DNA from: CAYHHI01 sp964356335
GTDB taxonomy: Bacteria > Arandabacterota > Arandabacteria > Arandabacterales > Arandabacteraceae
Assembly: GCA_964356335.1 (NCBI GenBank)
Contig: CAYHHI010000003.1
Location: forward strand, 1 to 64,000
Direction of reading: 5' to 3'
DNA length: 64,000 nt
Made by a program: the position numbers and the translations under genes. Shown piece after piece: positions 36,925-44,973 of the stretch. The notes beneath the pieces were generated by a model. That model was given only the letters and a program-made list of their open reading frames with translations, did not search any database and was not told where the DNA came from. How positions within the stretch are numbered: the stretch's first letter is position 1; every line of letters begins with the position of its first letter.

Positions 36925-37923
36925 ATGAAGGCAGGGATTGTTAGACAGTCAGTCCTCATCGGTTTGCTTGTGACTTTGGTTCTTGTGTCAGCGTTGGGTG
37001 CCGTTACGGAAAAAGGCAGCGAGCCCGTCGCCACATTCTCCATCGTCGGGTTTGATCCCGAGACCGGAGATCTGGGTATCGCCGTTGCCTCAAAGTTCCT
37101 TGCGGTCGGTTCGGTTGTGCCATGGGCAAAGGCGGGAATCGGCGCGATTGCAACGCAGGCATACGCCAATACGACGTATGGCCCGAAGGGCCTGGAGCTT
37201 CTTGCATCGGGTCTCACTGCCCAGCAGACGCTTAACAATCTGCTCGCGGCCGATGAGGGCAGGGAGACGCGACAAGTTGGAATAGTCGATGCCAAGGGGG
37301 AGGCGGTCACCTGCACGGGGAAGGGGTGCAATGCCTGGGCGGGCGGAAAGACGGGCAAGCACTACGCGTGTCAGGGAAACATCCTGGTGAGCGAGGCGAC
37401 TGTAACTGCTCTTGCCACCGCGTTTGAGAGTAGCGAGGGAGATCTTGCTGTCCGGCTCGTGAAGGCGCTCAAGGCCGGTGAACAAGCCGGCGGCGACTCC
37501 AGGGGCAAACAGTCGGCCGCACTGCTTGTTGTCAGAGAAGGCGGTGGATTTCTAGGCCTCAACGATCGCTACATAGATCTCCGTGTGGACGACCACCCTG
37601 AGCCCATTGACGAACTCTCGAGGCTCCTGTCGCTTCAGATGGCATACTCCGCCCTTTATAGGGCAGGTGCTCTCAGGCAGGAAGGCAAGCTTGATGCCGC
37701 CATAGCAGAGCTCAAGAAGGCATCCGAGGCGAGCCCCAACTCGCCCGAAGTGGCGTACGATCTGGCTTGTTACTACTCGTTGGCGGGAATGAAAGCCCAG
37801 GCGCTCGACACCCTCAGGAAAGCTCTTACGCTAGCGCCTTCATTCAAGAAGATGGCCCGCGACGACGCTGATCTCGCGCCCCTCAGGGATGAAGAAACCT
37901 TCAAGAAGATGCTTGGAGAGTGA
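36925..37923 (+). CDS. Secreted DUF1028 (Ntn-hydrolase-like) protein with C-terminal TPRs
   Basis: The 332-residue protein begins with a signal peptide (SVLIGLLVTLVLVSALGAV). The DUF1028 domain covers residues about 30-225: ATFSIVGFDPETGDLGIAVASKFLAVG, WAKAGIGAIATQAYANTTYG, CTGKGCNAWAG. A TPR-like module ends the protein (AYSALYRAGALRQEGKLDAAIAELKKA, AYDLACYYSLAGMKAQALDTLRKAL). DUF1028 is related to Ntn-hydrolases and peptidoglycan-linked amidases. Here the protein is likely periplasmic. GGAGGCG precedes the start. Confidence 0.88.
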   Translation: MKAGIVRQSVLIGLLVTLVLVSALGAVTEKGSEPVATFSIVGFDPETGDLGIAVASKFLAVGSVVPWAKAGIGAIATQAYANTTYGPKGLELLASGLTAQQTLNNLLAADEGRETRQVGIVDAKGEAVTCTGKGCNAWAGGKTGKHYACQGNILVSEATVTALATAFESSEGDLAVRLVKALKAGEQAGGDSRGKQSAALLVVREGGGFLGLNDRYIDLRVDDHPEPIDELSRLLSLQMAYSALYRAGALRQEGKLDAAIAELKKASEASPNSPEVAYDLACYYSLAGMKAQALDTLRKALTLAPSFKKMARDDADLAPLRDEETFKKMLGE

Positions 37924-37990
37924 AGCGTGTGAATAGGGCTCTGCCGGCGATCTTCGGTGCGTCCGCTCACTGACATATCTTCTTGCGCTT

Positions 37991-38230
37991 GTGATTGCGC
38001 AGAGCCGAAATCCGGCCGCTATCACGTCAAGATTCTTGCCGAACAAGATCGTCCTCTCTGTTCCGATCGACGGGGATGCCTCCGCTATAGGCTCGGTTAC
38101 TTCTTTTGCTGCAGATTACTCGAGCATTGGCGGCAAGGCCACGGCATATGTTTGCCGGAACTTCAAATGTGAACTGCCTACCACTGATGTGGCCAAGATG
38201 CTTGGGAATCTCAAGGTCCAACTATCGTAG
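37991..38230 (+). pseudogene. 3' remnant of a YyaL/DUF255 thioredoxin-domain gene
   Basis: This 79-residue open frame ends with a segment typical of the C-terminus of YyaL/SSP411-type thioredoxin-domain proteins: FLPNKIVLSVPIDGD, then GGKATAYVCRNFKCELPTTD near the end. Intact family members are about 600-700 residues. No upstream part is found in any frame, and the start lacks a ribosome site. I interpret it as what is left after deletion. Confidence 0.6.
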
Positions 38231-38315
38231 CTGGCTTTTCTGCTGGCCTTCGAATCTCGCATTCGTGTAAGATCGTCCTTGATCGGAATGTCTAATTGCA
38301 GGGGGTATTCGCTGC

Positions 38316-38804
38316 TTGAAGAGATATGTTCCTCACGAGACTTTAAGATTAGCGGTGTGCCTGGCAATCCCCCTGCTTGCCGGTTTCATAGGCTCGCTCT
38401 TCACCCGTGAGGCGGTCACCACCTGGTACGTGACCCTGAGAAAGCCTGTCTTCACGCCACCGAGTTGGCTATTTGGCCCCGTCTGGACTGCGCTCTACGT
38501 GATGATGGGGATCGCCCTGTTCGCCATCTGGAGGAAAGGTGCGGGCATACCCGGCGTCAGATCTGCCATCGTCCTCTTTGTGGTACAGCTTATCCTCAAT
38601 ACATTCTGGTCAATTGCCTTCTTCGGCTTGAGATCCCCTCTGCTGGGGGTGGTGGTGATAGCTGCCCTCTGGGTTGCACTCCTTCTTACGGTCGCAAGTT
38701 TCTTCAGAATATCATCGCTTGCCGGATGGCTGCTCGTACCCTACATGCTCTGGGTTAGCTTCGCATCCGTGCTGACCTTCTCCATATATTCTCTCAACAG
38801 GTGA
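38316..38804 (+). CDS. tspO: TspO/MBR family (tryptophan-rich sensory) protein
   Basis: The 162-residue protein has five hydrophobic helices and the TspO signature: PLLAGFIGSLFT, WYVTLRKPVFTPPSWLFGPVWTALYVMMG, and QLILNTFWSIAFFGLRSPLLG. The start appears to be TTG 38316, as no in-frame ATG precedes the conserved region; agggggt lies upstream. TspO proteins bind porphyrins or other tetrapyrroles and are linked to oxidative or light stress in the membrane. Confidence 0.93.
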   Translation: MKRYVPHETLRLAVCLAIPLLAGFIGSLFTREAVTTWYVTLRKPVFTPPSWLFGPVWTALYVMMGIALFAIWRKGAGIPGVRSAIVLFVVQLILNTFWSIAFFGLRSPLLGVVVIAALWVALLLTVASFFRISSLAGWLLVPYMLWVSFASVLTFSIYSLNR

Positions 38805-38884
38805 GCCTCGGGGGTCTCATATGGTTCGAGACCAACGTGAGGCAGAGAATTCGCGGGGGCGACGAATCGGGCAGGGGGAACACG

Positions 38885-39853
38885 ATGATTGAATTTGCAA
38901 GACCCAGGATTGTGGTCAGCCGTTGCATCGAATTCGACACGTGCAGATACAATGGCGCTATGATTCCAAGTGAGGTTGTAAGATCTCTCGGGCCTCATGT
39001 TGAGTTCCTGCCTGTCTGCCCGGAGGTAGAGATAGGGTTGGGAATACCCCGCGATCCAATACGCATAGTCTTAGCCGACGGAGCGCGGCGACTTGTCCAG
39101 CCGGCGACGGGAAGGGATCTCACGGTTGGAATGGAGCGATTCGCGACATCGTTTCTCGGTTCCTTGCGCGACGTGGACGGTTTCATTCTTAAATTCAGAT
39201 CGCCTTCATGCGGCATGAAGGATGTGAAAGTATTTTCGGGAGCGAACAGCAAGACGGCGGCGGGCAAGGGTGGAGGTTTCTTCGGCGGCGCCATACTTGC
39301 TCAATACCCCGATCCGGCTGCTGAAGACGAGGGGCGCCTCATGAGCTTTCGGATTCGTGAGCACTTCTTCATGCGCATCTTCGCGCTTGCCGCATTCCGG
39401 CAGGTCGCGGCCGCCAAATCGATGAGGGGGCTGGTTCAGTTCCAGGCCGAGAGCAAATTGCTTCTGATGGCGTACAATCAGAAGGAGATGAGAATGCTCG
39501 GCCGCGTGGTCGCAAACCCTGAGAAGAGACCGCTCGGGGAGGTTCTCAACGCCTACGGCACGCATCTCAGGAAGGCCCTCGCGGTGGCTCCCAAGTACAC
39601 TTCATGCATTAATGTGCTCATGCACGCCCTGGGCTACTTCTCAGAGGGTCTTTCCCCGAGGGAGAAGGCATTCTTTCTGGCATCACTTGAAGATTACAGG
39701 AGGGAGAAAGTCCCCCTGAGTGTCCCTGTCGGGATCATCAAGTCCTATATCGTGCGCTTCGACGAAGCCTATTTGATGCAGCAGCGCTTTTTCGATCCCT
39801 ATCCCGAAGATCTTGTGAATATCACAGACTCAGGCAAGGGCAGAGATCTGTAA
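38885..39853 (+). CDS. DUF523 and DUF1722 (YbgA-like) protein
   Basis: The start ATG 38885 has GGCAGGGGG upstream. The 322-residue protein joins DUF523 (residues about 1-150: RIVVSRCIEFDTCRYNGAMI, FLPVCPEVEIGLGIPRDPIRI, FILKFRSPSCGMKDVKVF) with DUF1722 (residues about 170-310: SKLLLMAYNQKEMRMLGRVV, TSCINVLMHALGYFS). The conserved Cys residues in DUF523 (SRC, CPEV, SCG) could bind a metal or iron-sulfur cluster. The family often neighbours photolyase genes, but none is present here. Function unknown. Confidence 0.9.
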   Translation: MIEFARPRIVVSRCIEFDTCRYNGAMIPSEVVRSLGPHVEFLPVCPEVEIGLGIPRDPIRIVLADGARRLVQPATGRDLTVGMERFATSFLGSLRDVDGFILKFRSPSCGMKDVKVFSGANSKTAAGKGGGFFGGAILAQYPDPAAEDEGRLMSFRIREHFFMRIFALAAFRQVAAAKSMRGLVQFQAESKLLLMAYNQKEMRMLGRVVANPEKRPLGEVLNAYGTHLRKALAVAPKYTSCINVLMHALGYFSEGLSPREKAFFLASLEDYRREKVPLSVPVGIIKSYIVRFDEAYLMQQRFFDPYPEDLVNITDSGKGRDL

Positions 39854-39867
39854 ACGGTAAACGATCC

Positions 39868-40035
39868 ATGGCCGAAGGTCCGCTGGTTCATAGAGGTGTG
39901 AAGGAATTGCGGAGAATTCTCAGGGGCGAGAGGGTGCGCGTGGAACTTGGTGTCAAGCATCTCAAGCCTCTCGAGGCCTCGCCGGTGGCTGCCGACCGTT
40001 GTGACCGGCAAATCGAATTCCTTAACAGGGGGTGA
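39868..40035 (+). CDS. Possible small hypothetical protein (55 aa)
   Basis: An open frame of 55 codons fills the gap between the YbgA-like gene and the next membrane protein, ending 6 bp before the latter's ATG. Its sequence is charged (GVKELRRILRGERVRVELGVKHLK) with an amphipathic pattern. No strong ribosome site is seen, so it may rely on read-through from the upstream gene. I do not recognise the family. Confidence 0.35.
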   Translation: MAEGPLVHRGVKELRRILRGERVRVELGVKHLKPLEASPVAADRCDRQIEFLNRG

Positions 40036-40041
40036 TGGGAA

Positions 40042-40785
40042 ATGAAACGCCTCAGCTGGCAGGTTCGATTGGGGATCGCCCTGATTCTCGCGTCAGCGCT
40101 TCTCTACTTGGTGCACTACGTGGTCTTTCGGGACGTCCATTCCCTCTTCTCTTACCTACTCCTCGATATCGCCTTCGTTCCCATCGAGGTACTGCTGGTC
40201 ACGCTGATCATACGTCAACTCCTCAGCGAGCGGGAGAAGCGCTCGCAGCTTGAGAAGCTCAACATGGTTATCGGGGCCTTTTTCAGCGTGATCGGGACGA
40301 GGCTGCTCGTCTATCTGTCGGACTTCGACCCCAGGCTGGGGACCATACGAAAGGATCTAGTGGTCCGCCCCAACTGGACCGACATGGAATTCGACCAGGT
40401 GACCGCAAGGCTCAAAACCTACGGCTATGAAGTCGACATCAAGAGGATCAACCTGGAACACTTGCGCGATTTGCTCACCGCCAACCGGGATTTCATGGTG
40501 AGACTCCTGGAAAACCCGATCTTGCTTGAGCACGAGACATTCACAAATCTGTTGAGAGCTGTCTTTCACGTTACCGAGGAACTTGAATTCAGGCCTGATT
40601 TCCGGACTCTGCCGGATGCCGACTACGCGCATCTCGCCGGGGACATCAGGCGGGCCTACAGCCTGCTGGTTGGCGAGTGGTTGGATTACATGAGGTACCT
40701 GAAGACCAATTATCCGTATCTGTTCTCACTGGCGATTAGGACCAATCCATTTGACCGGGAGGCATCCCCAATAGTAAGGGCCTGA
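40042..40785 (+). CDS. Uncharacterised two-TM membrane protein
   Basis: The 247-residue protein starts with two transmembrane segments (LGIALILASALLYLVHYVVF and LFSYLLLDIAFVPIEVLLVTLII). A cytoplasmic helical domain of about 190 residues follows, rich in charged residues (LLSEREKRSQLEKLNMVIG ... LEHLRDLLTANRDFMVRLLENP). ACAGGGGGTGATGGGAA supplies the ribosome site. I do not recognise a named family. The architecture suggests a membrane-tethered scaffold or sensor without a catalytic domain. Confidence 0.75.
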   Translation: MKRLSWQVRLGIALILASALLYLVHYVVFRDVHSLFSYLLLDIAFVPIEVLLVTLIIRQLLSEREKRSQLEKLNMVIGAFFSVIGTRLLVYLSDFDPRLGTIRKDLVVRPNWTDMEFDQVTARLKTYGYEVDIKRINLEHLRDLLTANRDFMVRLLENPILLEHETFTNLLRAVFHVTEELEFRPDFRTLPDADYAHLAGDIRRAYSLLVGEWLDYMRYLKTNYPYLFSLAIRTNPFDREASPIVRA

Positions 40786-40874
40786 AGTCCATGCGAGCCG
40801 GTCTCCACCGGAGGATAAGGTTCAGACGGGATCCGGGAGTGATCCGGTGCTTGCCCGCATGCCGCACTAATCGC

Positions 40875-40903
40875 TTGACACGTGGGCGCGGGACATGATA
40901 AAA
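40875..40903 (+). promoter_or_regulatory. Promoter for ferritin-like gene
   Basis: TTGACA (40875-40880), a 16-17 bp spacer and GATAAA/ATAAAA (40897-40903) lie about 47 bp upstream of the start. No Fur-box-like palindrome is evident. Confidence 0.6.
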
Positions 40904-40949
40904 AACTGGTGAGGTCGTGTCTTTGGCCACGGAAACGGAGGTAAAGTCT

Positions 40950-41369
40950 ATGGCGTCAAAGAAATTGATGGATCTCATGAACAAGGGTATTGCAAGGGAA
41001 ATGCAGGTAGCGGTTCAGTATATGTGGCAGCATGTTCTGTGGAGTGGCGTGAAGCATTTCGCAGTGAAGGATGAGCTGAAGGATATAGCAATCGCCGAGA
41101 TGAAGCACGCGGAAATGATCGCTGAGCGGCTCAATTACTTCGGTGGCATTCCCACCACAAAGCCTGAACCTATCTTCGTCGGCAAGACCCTGAAGGAAAT
41201 GATCGCGCGCGACAAGAAGGATGAAGAGGGTGCGATAAAGCTCTACAAGCAGATCATCGGAGTCGCCAGGAAAGAAGGCGACGAGACCACCAGGTTGATG
41301 TTCGAGAATATTCTTAGTGACGAGGAAGGACATCACGATACCTTCGTCAGCCTCTTGGAAGGCATATAG
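40950..41369 (+). CDS. Ferritin-like / bacterioferritin family protein
   Basis: ATG 40950 is preceded by ACGGAGGT at good spacing; the upstream GTG frame from 40917 is less likely. The 139-residue four-helix protein has the di-iron ligands in each half: NKGIAREMQVAVQYMWQH and AIAEMKHAEMIAERL (ExxH), then DEEGAIKLYKQIIGVARKEGD and LSDEEGHHDTF (ExxH). This matches the bacterioferritin/DPS-like ferritin superfamily. It oxidises and stores iron or detoxifies peroxide in the cytoplasm. It is monocistronic, with its own promoter and a strong terminator. Confidence 0.9.
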   Translation: MASKKLMDLMNKGIAREMQVAVQYMWQHVLWSGVKHFAVKDELKDIAIAEMKHAEMIAERLNYFGGIPTTKPEPIFVGKTLKEMIARDKKDEEGAIKLYKQIIGVARKEGDETTRLMFENILSDEEGHHDTFVSLLEGI

Positions 41370-41411
41370 ACGCGGCGCGCTTCCGAGCGCGGTCTGAAGA
41401 GAGAGTCGAAT

Positions 41412-41431
41412 TCAAGAAAAGGATTTCTTGA
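41412..41431. repeat. 8-bp perfect hairpin after ferritin-like gene
   Basis: The arms tcaagaaa (41412-41419) and tttcttga (41424-41431) enclose a 4-base loop, directly before the main terminator hairpin. Confidence 0.5.
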
Positions 41432-41439
41432 GTTTGGTG

Positions 41440-41466
41440 CGGGCGGGTCGGTCCCGCCCGTTTTTT
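41440..41466 (+). terminator. Strong intrinsic terminator
   Basis: A perfect 8-bp GC stem, cgggcggg (41440-41447) and cccgcccg (41453-41460), has a 5-base loop and is followed by six Ts. Confidence 0.93.
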
Positions 41467-41711
41467 GTTCGCCGCCATGCCCCCCTTGACTCGACCTAAT
41501 CCGAAGCGGAATTGTCTTTTCTTTAACACTCTCCTCTCGTACGCTCTATCTCTCGGGCTCGGGATCGCCACCGGGGAATCGGATTCGTCTATGCGTGGCC
41601 TTTTGAGATCGGCAGGACGGCCCAGTTTCTTGCCGCCCAGATAGGCTTATTCGTCTGAATTGACGGGCAGTGCCAAGATGGGAACAGGTCTTCTTGCGAA
41701 GGGTCTCTTAT

Positions 41712-42197
41712 ATGACCGCTATTGAGATTCGCTCGATCACGGCCGAGGAAACGCGCCTGCTGCGCCACGCCATTCTCCGTCCCCATCAGGCGCCGGAGAC
41801 CCTTGTATATCCAGGCGATCTCGAAGCCGAGAGTCTTCATGTCGGAGTCTTCGTCAACGATGAGTTGGTGGGCGTTGCATCGGTTGTGCCGAGGCCGATG
41901 CCAGGCGAGACGATGCCAGCTGAGACGCATACAAATGGCTGGCAGCTTCGGGGCATGGCGACGTGTCACGAGTTCCGTCGCAAGGGTTTTGGCGCCGCGA
42001 TGGTGCGGGCGTGCATCGACCATGTCGCGCGTCATGGCGGCACAGTCATATGGTGTAACGCTCGGACACCCGCGGTCCCCTTCTATGAATCTCTCGGGTT
42101 TGAAACCAAGGGAGATGAGTTCCACATTCCGATCTCGGGACCGCACTTTCGGATGTGGCGGGAGGTCTCCCCGCAAGACCAAGATAGATTGCAATGA
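41712..42197 (+). CDS. GNAT family N-acetyltransferase
   Basis: Starting at ATG 41712, the 161-residue protein shows the GNAT core: IEIRSITAEETRLLRHAILRP at the N-terminus, VGVFVNDELVGVASVVPRP (strands 2-3), LRGMATCHEFRRKGFGAAMVRA (strand 4 and the R-x-x-G-x-G/A acetyl-CoA loop), and VPFYESLGFETKGDEF (the conserved FY-GF signature). The substrate amine is unknown. It is followed by an SDR gene about 80 bp downstream. Confidence 0.9.
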   Translation: MTAIEIRSITAEETRLLRHAILRPHQAPETLVYPGDLEAESLHVGVFVNDELVGVASVVPRPMPGETMPAETHTNGWQLRGMATCHEFRRKGFGAAMVRACIDHVARHGGTVIWCNARTPAVPFYESLGFETKGDEFHIPISGPHFRMWREVSPQDQDRLQ

Positions 42198-42280
42198 CAT
42201 CCTCTGCTGCACGGCAAGGGCAGCTGGTAGAATGAAGGGCAGGGCGGACATAAGTGACCGCCGGACTGGAGGGAGAATAC

Positions 42281-43258
42281 ATGAAGATATTCGTCACTGG
42301 AGCCACGGGCTTCATCGGGATGCACCTTGTAAGACGCTTGGCAGAGACCAAACATGATCTCTATTGTCTGGTAAGAAGGACCAGTGATGTCAGCACAATC
42401 AAGGAAGTTGGGGCGACTCTGATCCCGGGAGATGTGACCGACAAAGCCTCGATTCTGGCTGGGATCAGGGGTTGCGATTCGGTTATCAACCTGGCAAACG
42501 TATACACTTTCTGGGAGCCGCGGAAGCGAATCTACAGAGATGTCAACGTGGACGGTACCAGAAACATCATGGAGTGTGCCTTGGAGACCGGCGTTTCCAA
42601 GGTCGTGCACATAAGCTCGGCAGTGATCTACGGCATGCCGGCGGACTGCCCCTTCACTGAGGAAAGCCGGGTTGGACCGGTAAGATTCAGTGAATATGCC
42701 CGAACCAAGTACGCCGGCGATCTTGTGGTCTGGGATCTCTTTCAGAAGAGACACCTCCCCGTGGTCGTAGTCTATCCCGGTGCCGTACTGGGCCCGGGGG
42801 ACCCGAAGACAACCGGCCAATACATCCAGAACCTTATGCACCGGCGGATGCCTGCGACCGTCTTCCTGGATTCCGTGCTGACTTGCGTGCATGTGCGTGA
42901 TGTGGCTGACGCGATTGTCAGAGCCCTTGAGAAGCAAGCCAACATCGGGGAGAAATACCTTGTAGGCAAGCGCCAGATGTCATTTCGAGAAATCAACGAG
43001 ATGATCAGCGAAATCTCAGGAGTACCTCTACCCAAGATGCAGATGCCGGATGCCATGGCTGTCGCGAATGCCTGGCTTCTCACAGGGCTTGCTAATCTCA
43101 CAAAGAAACCACCTATGTGGGGCATGTCTATAGACATGGCGAGAACAATGAAGCACGGTTTTCGCTTCGACGGGAGCAAGGCCGAAAGGGAATTGGGCAC
43201 AGCCTACACACCTGTCCGTGTTGCACTTGAGGAAGCGATTGCATCGTACCGAAGTTGA
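42281..43258 (+). CDS. NAD-dependent epimerase/dehydratase (extended SDR)
   Basis: ATG 42281 has GGAGGGAGAATAC upstream. The 325-residue protein has the Rossmann motif VTGATGFIGMHLVRRL, GDVTDKASI, an active-site region HISSAVIYGMP, and the catalytic Tyr-Lys pair in YARTKYAGD. The downstream PGAVLGPGDPK and VHVRDVADAI are typical of NAD-dependent epimerases and dihydroflavonol-reductase-like SDRs. It oxidises or reduces a sugar, sterol or small alcohol; the substrate cannot be inferred. Confidence 0.92.
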   Translation: MKIFVTGATGFIGMHLVRRLAETKHDLYCLVRRTSDVSTIKEVGATLIPGDVTDKASILAGIRGCDSVINLANVYTFWEPRKRIYRDVNVDGTRNIMECALETGVSKVVHISSAVIYGMPADCPFTEESRVGPVRFSEYARTKYAGDLVVWDLFQKRHLPVVVVYPGAVLGPGDPKTTGQYIQNLMHRRMPATVFLDSVLTCVHVRDVADAIVRALEKQANIGEKYLVGKRQMSFREINEMISEISGVPLPKMQMPDAMAVANAWLLTGLANLTKKPPMWGMSIDMARTMKHGFRFDGSKAERELGTAYTPVRVALEEAIASYRS

Positions 43259-43291
43259 ACTGATGCCGAAAAGGACCTCGCTGGAGCACTT

Positions 43292-43801
43292 ATGAAATAC
43301 GACGAAATCTGTGCGCTCGTTGAGAGCTTGGCGAGTACCTGGAATTCACGGGATCTTGACGGGTTCGTCTCTCTGCTTGCGGACGACGTGGTGTGGGACG
43401 ATCCGGCCATGGAGGCTCCGGCAGTGGGCCGTGAGGCAGTCAGGAGATTCAGCGAGATGGTTCTGCGAGCCTTCCCCGACTTTCACTACGCGATCCTCCA
43501 CCCGATCTGTGTCGCGGCAGACAGCAGCATGTGTGCCGTGCATTGGCGGATCACGGGGACTCAGCTTGGGCCATTTGATCCTCCCGGATTCGGTCCGACC
43601 GGGCAACGCGCGGATTCTGAGGGGGTGGATTTGCTTGAATTCCGAGGCGGCAAGGTGAGCCGGATACTCACTATCTTTAACGTCTTGCCGGTGCTCGAAC
43701 AGGTACTATCGCTAAGGCTTCGTCCTTCACCCGGCAGTCTGCGGGAGAGGATAGCCGTGTTTCTGCAGCGACTCCGTGCGGCCTGGTTGCGGGCCAGATG
43801 A
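43292..43801 (+). CDS. SnoaL-like / NTF2-fold protein
   Basis: The 169-residue protein matches the SnoaL-like polyketide-cyclase/NTF2 fold: ICALVESLASTWNSRDLDGFVSLLADDVVWDDPAMEAPAVGREAVRRFSE, then HYAILHPICVAADSSMCAVHWRITGTQLGPFDPPGFGPTGQ and VDLLEFRGGKVSRILTIFNVLPVLEQ. Such proteins bind or convert small hydrophobic molecules. It follows the SDR gene by 33 bp and may be co-transcribed with it. Confidence 0.85.
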   Translation: MKYDEICALVESLASTWNSRDLDGFVSLLADDVVWDDPAMEAPAVGREAVRRFSEMVLRAFPDFHYAILHPICVAADSSMCAVHWRITGTQLGPFDPPGFGPTGQRADSEGVDLLEFRGGKVSRILTIFNVLPVLEQVLSLRLRPSPGSLRERIAVFLQRLRAAWLRAR

Positions 43802-43944
43802 AGAAGGTATCCGTGGGCGATCGGTGGATCGATGTAATCGCGCAATCATGTCACCCTAGGCATGGCGTTTCTCTTCGAAGAGCTAGGGATGAAGTATCAG
43901 CCCGTCGGGCAGTGATTGGTGCGCCATCTTCGGCGAAAGTCGGC

Positions 43945-43973
43945 TTGACCCCATGGCGTATAGCATGTATTTT
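43945..43973 (+). promoter_or_regulatory. Promoter of the dsrC operon
   Basis: TTGACC (43945-43950), a 17-bp spacer and TATTTT (43968-43973) lie 16 bp upstream of the dsrC ATG at 43989. This implies a short 5' leader and independent expression of the five-gene sulfur operon. Confidence 0.6.
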
Positions 43974-43988
43974 CTATGACGTCATTCC

Positions 43989-44324
43989 GTGAAGGGAGAG
44001 TGGTTCGTGCCGCAAATTGAGATGGAGGGACGGCAGTTCGAGATTGACGGAGACGGGTTCCTTCAACAACCGGAAGTATGGGACGAAAGGGTTGCCAGCC
44101 TTTTCGCCGCCGCCGACGGCACAGGTGAGCTGACCGACAAGCACTGGGCGGTCATCAGATTCATCCGCGACTACTGGCAGGAAAACAAGATGGCCCCCAT
44201 GGTGCGGAAGATTTGTCAGCATACCGGCCTCCGCTTGACCGAGATCTACCAGATGTTTCCCCTGGGACCTGCCAAGGGGGCCTGCAAGATCGCTGGCCTT
44301 CCAAAACCTGACGGCTGCGTCTGA
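43989..44324 (+). CDS. dsrC: DsrC family sulfur-relay protein with both redox cysteines
   Basis: The 111-residue protein matches DsrC/TusE: FEIDGDGFLQQPEVWDERVAS, LTDKHWAVIRFIRDYW, MVRKICQHTGL, TEIYQMFPLGPAKGACKIAGLPKP. The C-terminal arm holds Cys99 and the penultimate Cys110, separated by ten residues. These are CysB and CysA of true DsrC, which cycle through a trisulfide or disulfide, unlike TusE, which keeps only the penultimate Cys. It is followed 13 bp later by a cytochrome b and an HdrD/DsrK-type protein, its expected oxidoreductase. No dsrAB is seen, so the sulfur source is probably not sulfite reduction within this cluster. Confidence 0.92.
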   Translation: MKGEWFVPQIEMEGRQFEIDGDGFLQQPEVWDERVASLFAAADGTGELTDKHWAVIRFIRDYWQENKMAPMVRKICQHTGLRLTEIYQMFPLGPAKGACKIAGLPKPDGCV

Positions 44325-44337
44325 GCGGAGAAGCCAT

Positions 44338-44973
44338 ATGTCAGCCGCTCAGTGGTTTCTCTTGACAGCCTTCGTCATATTTGTGCTGGCTTCTCTGCGT
44401 ATGGTGCTCCAGGTGGTTTGGTCAGGCCGTTCCAGCTCGCTGGCAGTCCCCAAAGGCAAACCTGTTCCTGCCGTCCTTTATTCCCTGACTGGCGCCATGC
44501 TGCCCTGGAAAAAGGAATCTGCACGCCTTCATCTGGTGATTTACGTTCTCGGGGCCGTGTATCACATCGGCACTTTCCTGAGTTTTTTCTGGTTGATAGC
44601 CCTCTTCGTTCACGCGAGTCTGCCGCCGGTCGTGACCTCCGGCTCGGCGGCGCTACTGACACTCACCACCCTGTGTGGGGTGGTTCTCCTCGCGAGACGT
44701 GTTGCAAGTTCGAAGTTACGTTACTTCTCGAGCCCGGATGATTACTTGAGCAACCTTCTGGTGACCGGTTTCCACGCCCTAACAGTGGCAGCCCTGTTGC
44801 ATGAAGGCATCGCCAACAACCTGTTCATTTATGCGGGTATTCTCCTGCTCTATATCCCGCTGGGCAAATTGCGTCATGCTGTGTACTTCGCATTGGCCCG
44901 CTTTCATTTGGGTCTCTTCTATGGCCGGCGGGGGGTCTGGCCCGCCGAAGGCGGTAAATCATGGCGAGCGTAA
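44338..44973 (+). CDS. NarI/TmcC/DsrM-like membrane cytochrome b subunit
   Basis: The 211-residue protein has five or so transmembrane helices (FLLTAFVIFVLASLRMVL; LHLVIYVLGAVYHIGTFLSFFWLIALFV; ALLTLTTLCGVVLLARRV; LVTGFHALTVAALLHEGI; LFIYAGILLLYIPLGKLRHAVYF). His residues placed within helices (LHLVIYVLGAVYH, FHAL, LRHAV) match haem b ligands of the NarI/DsrM/TmcC family. It transfers electrons between the quinone pool and the iron-sulfur partner encoded immediately downstream, which it overlaps by 13 bp. Length and order fit the TmcC or DsrM role. Confidence 0.85.
   Translation: MSAAQWFLLTAFVIFVLASLRMVLQVVWSGRSSSLAVPKGKPVPAVLYSLTGAMLPWKKESARLHLVIYVLGAVYHIGTFLSFFWLIALFVHASLPPVVTSGSAALLTLTTLCGVVLLARRVASSKLRYFSSPDDYLSNLLVTGFHALTVAALLHEGIANNLFIYAGILLLYIPLGKLRHAVYFALARFHLGLFYGRRGVWPAEGGKSWRA

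Noticed and set aside
36702..37358. N-terminal extension of the PAP2 protein to 37358
   Set aside because: This part is antisense to the DUF1028 gene, is Pro/Ser/Arg-rich and not protein-like; the PAP2 domain starts after ATG 36701.
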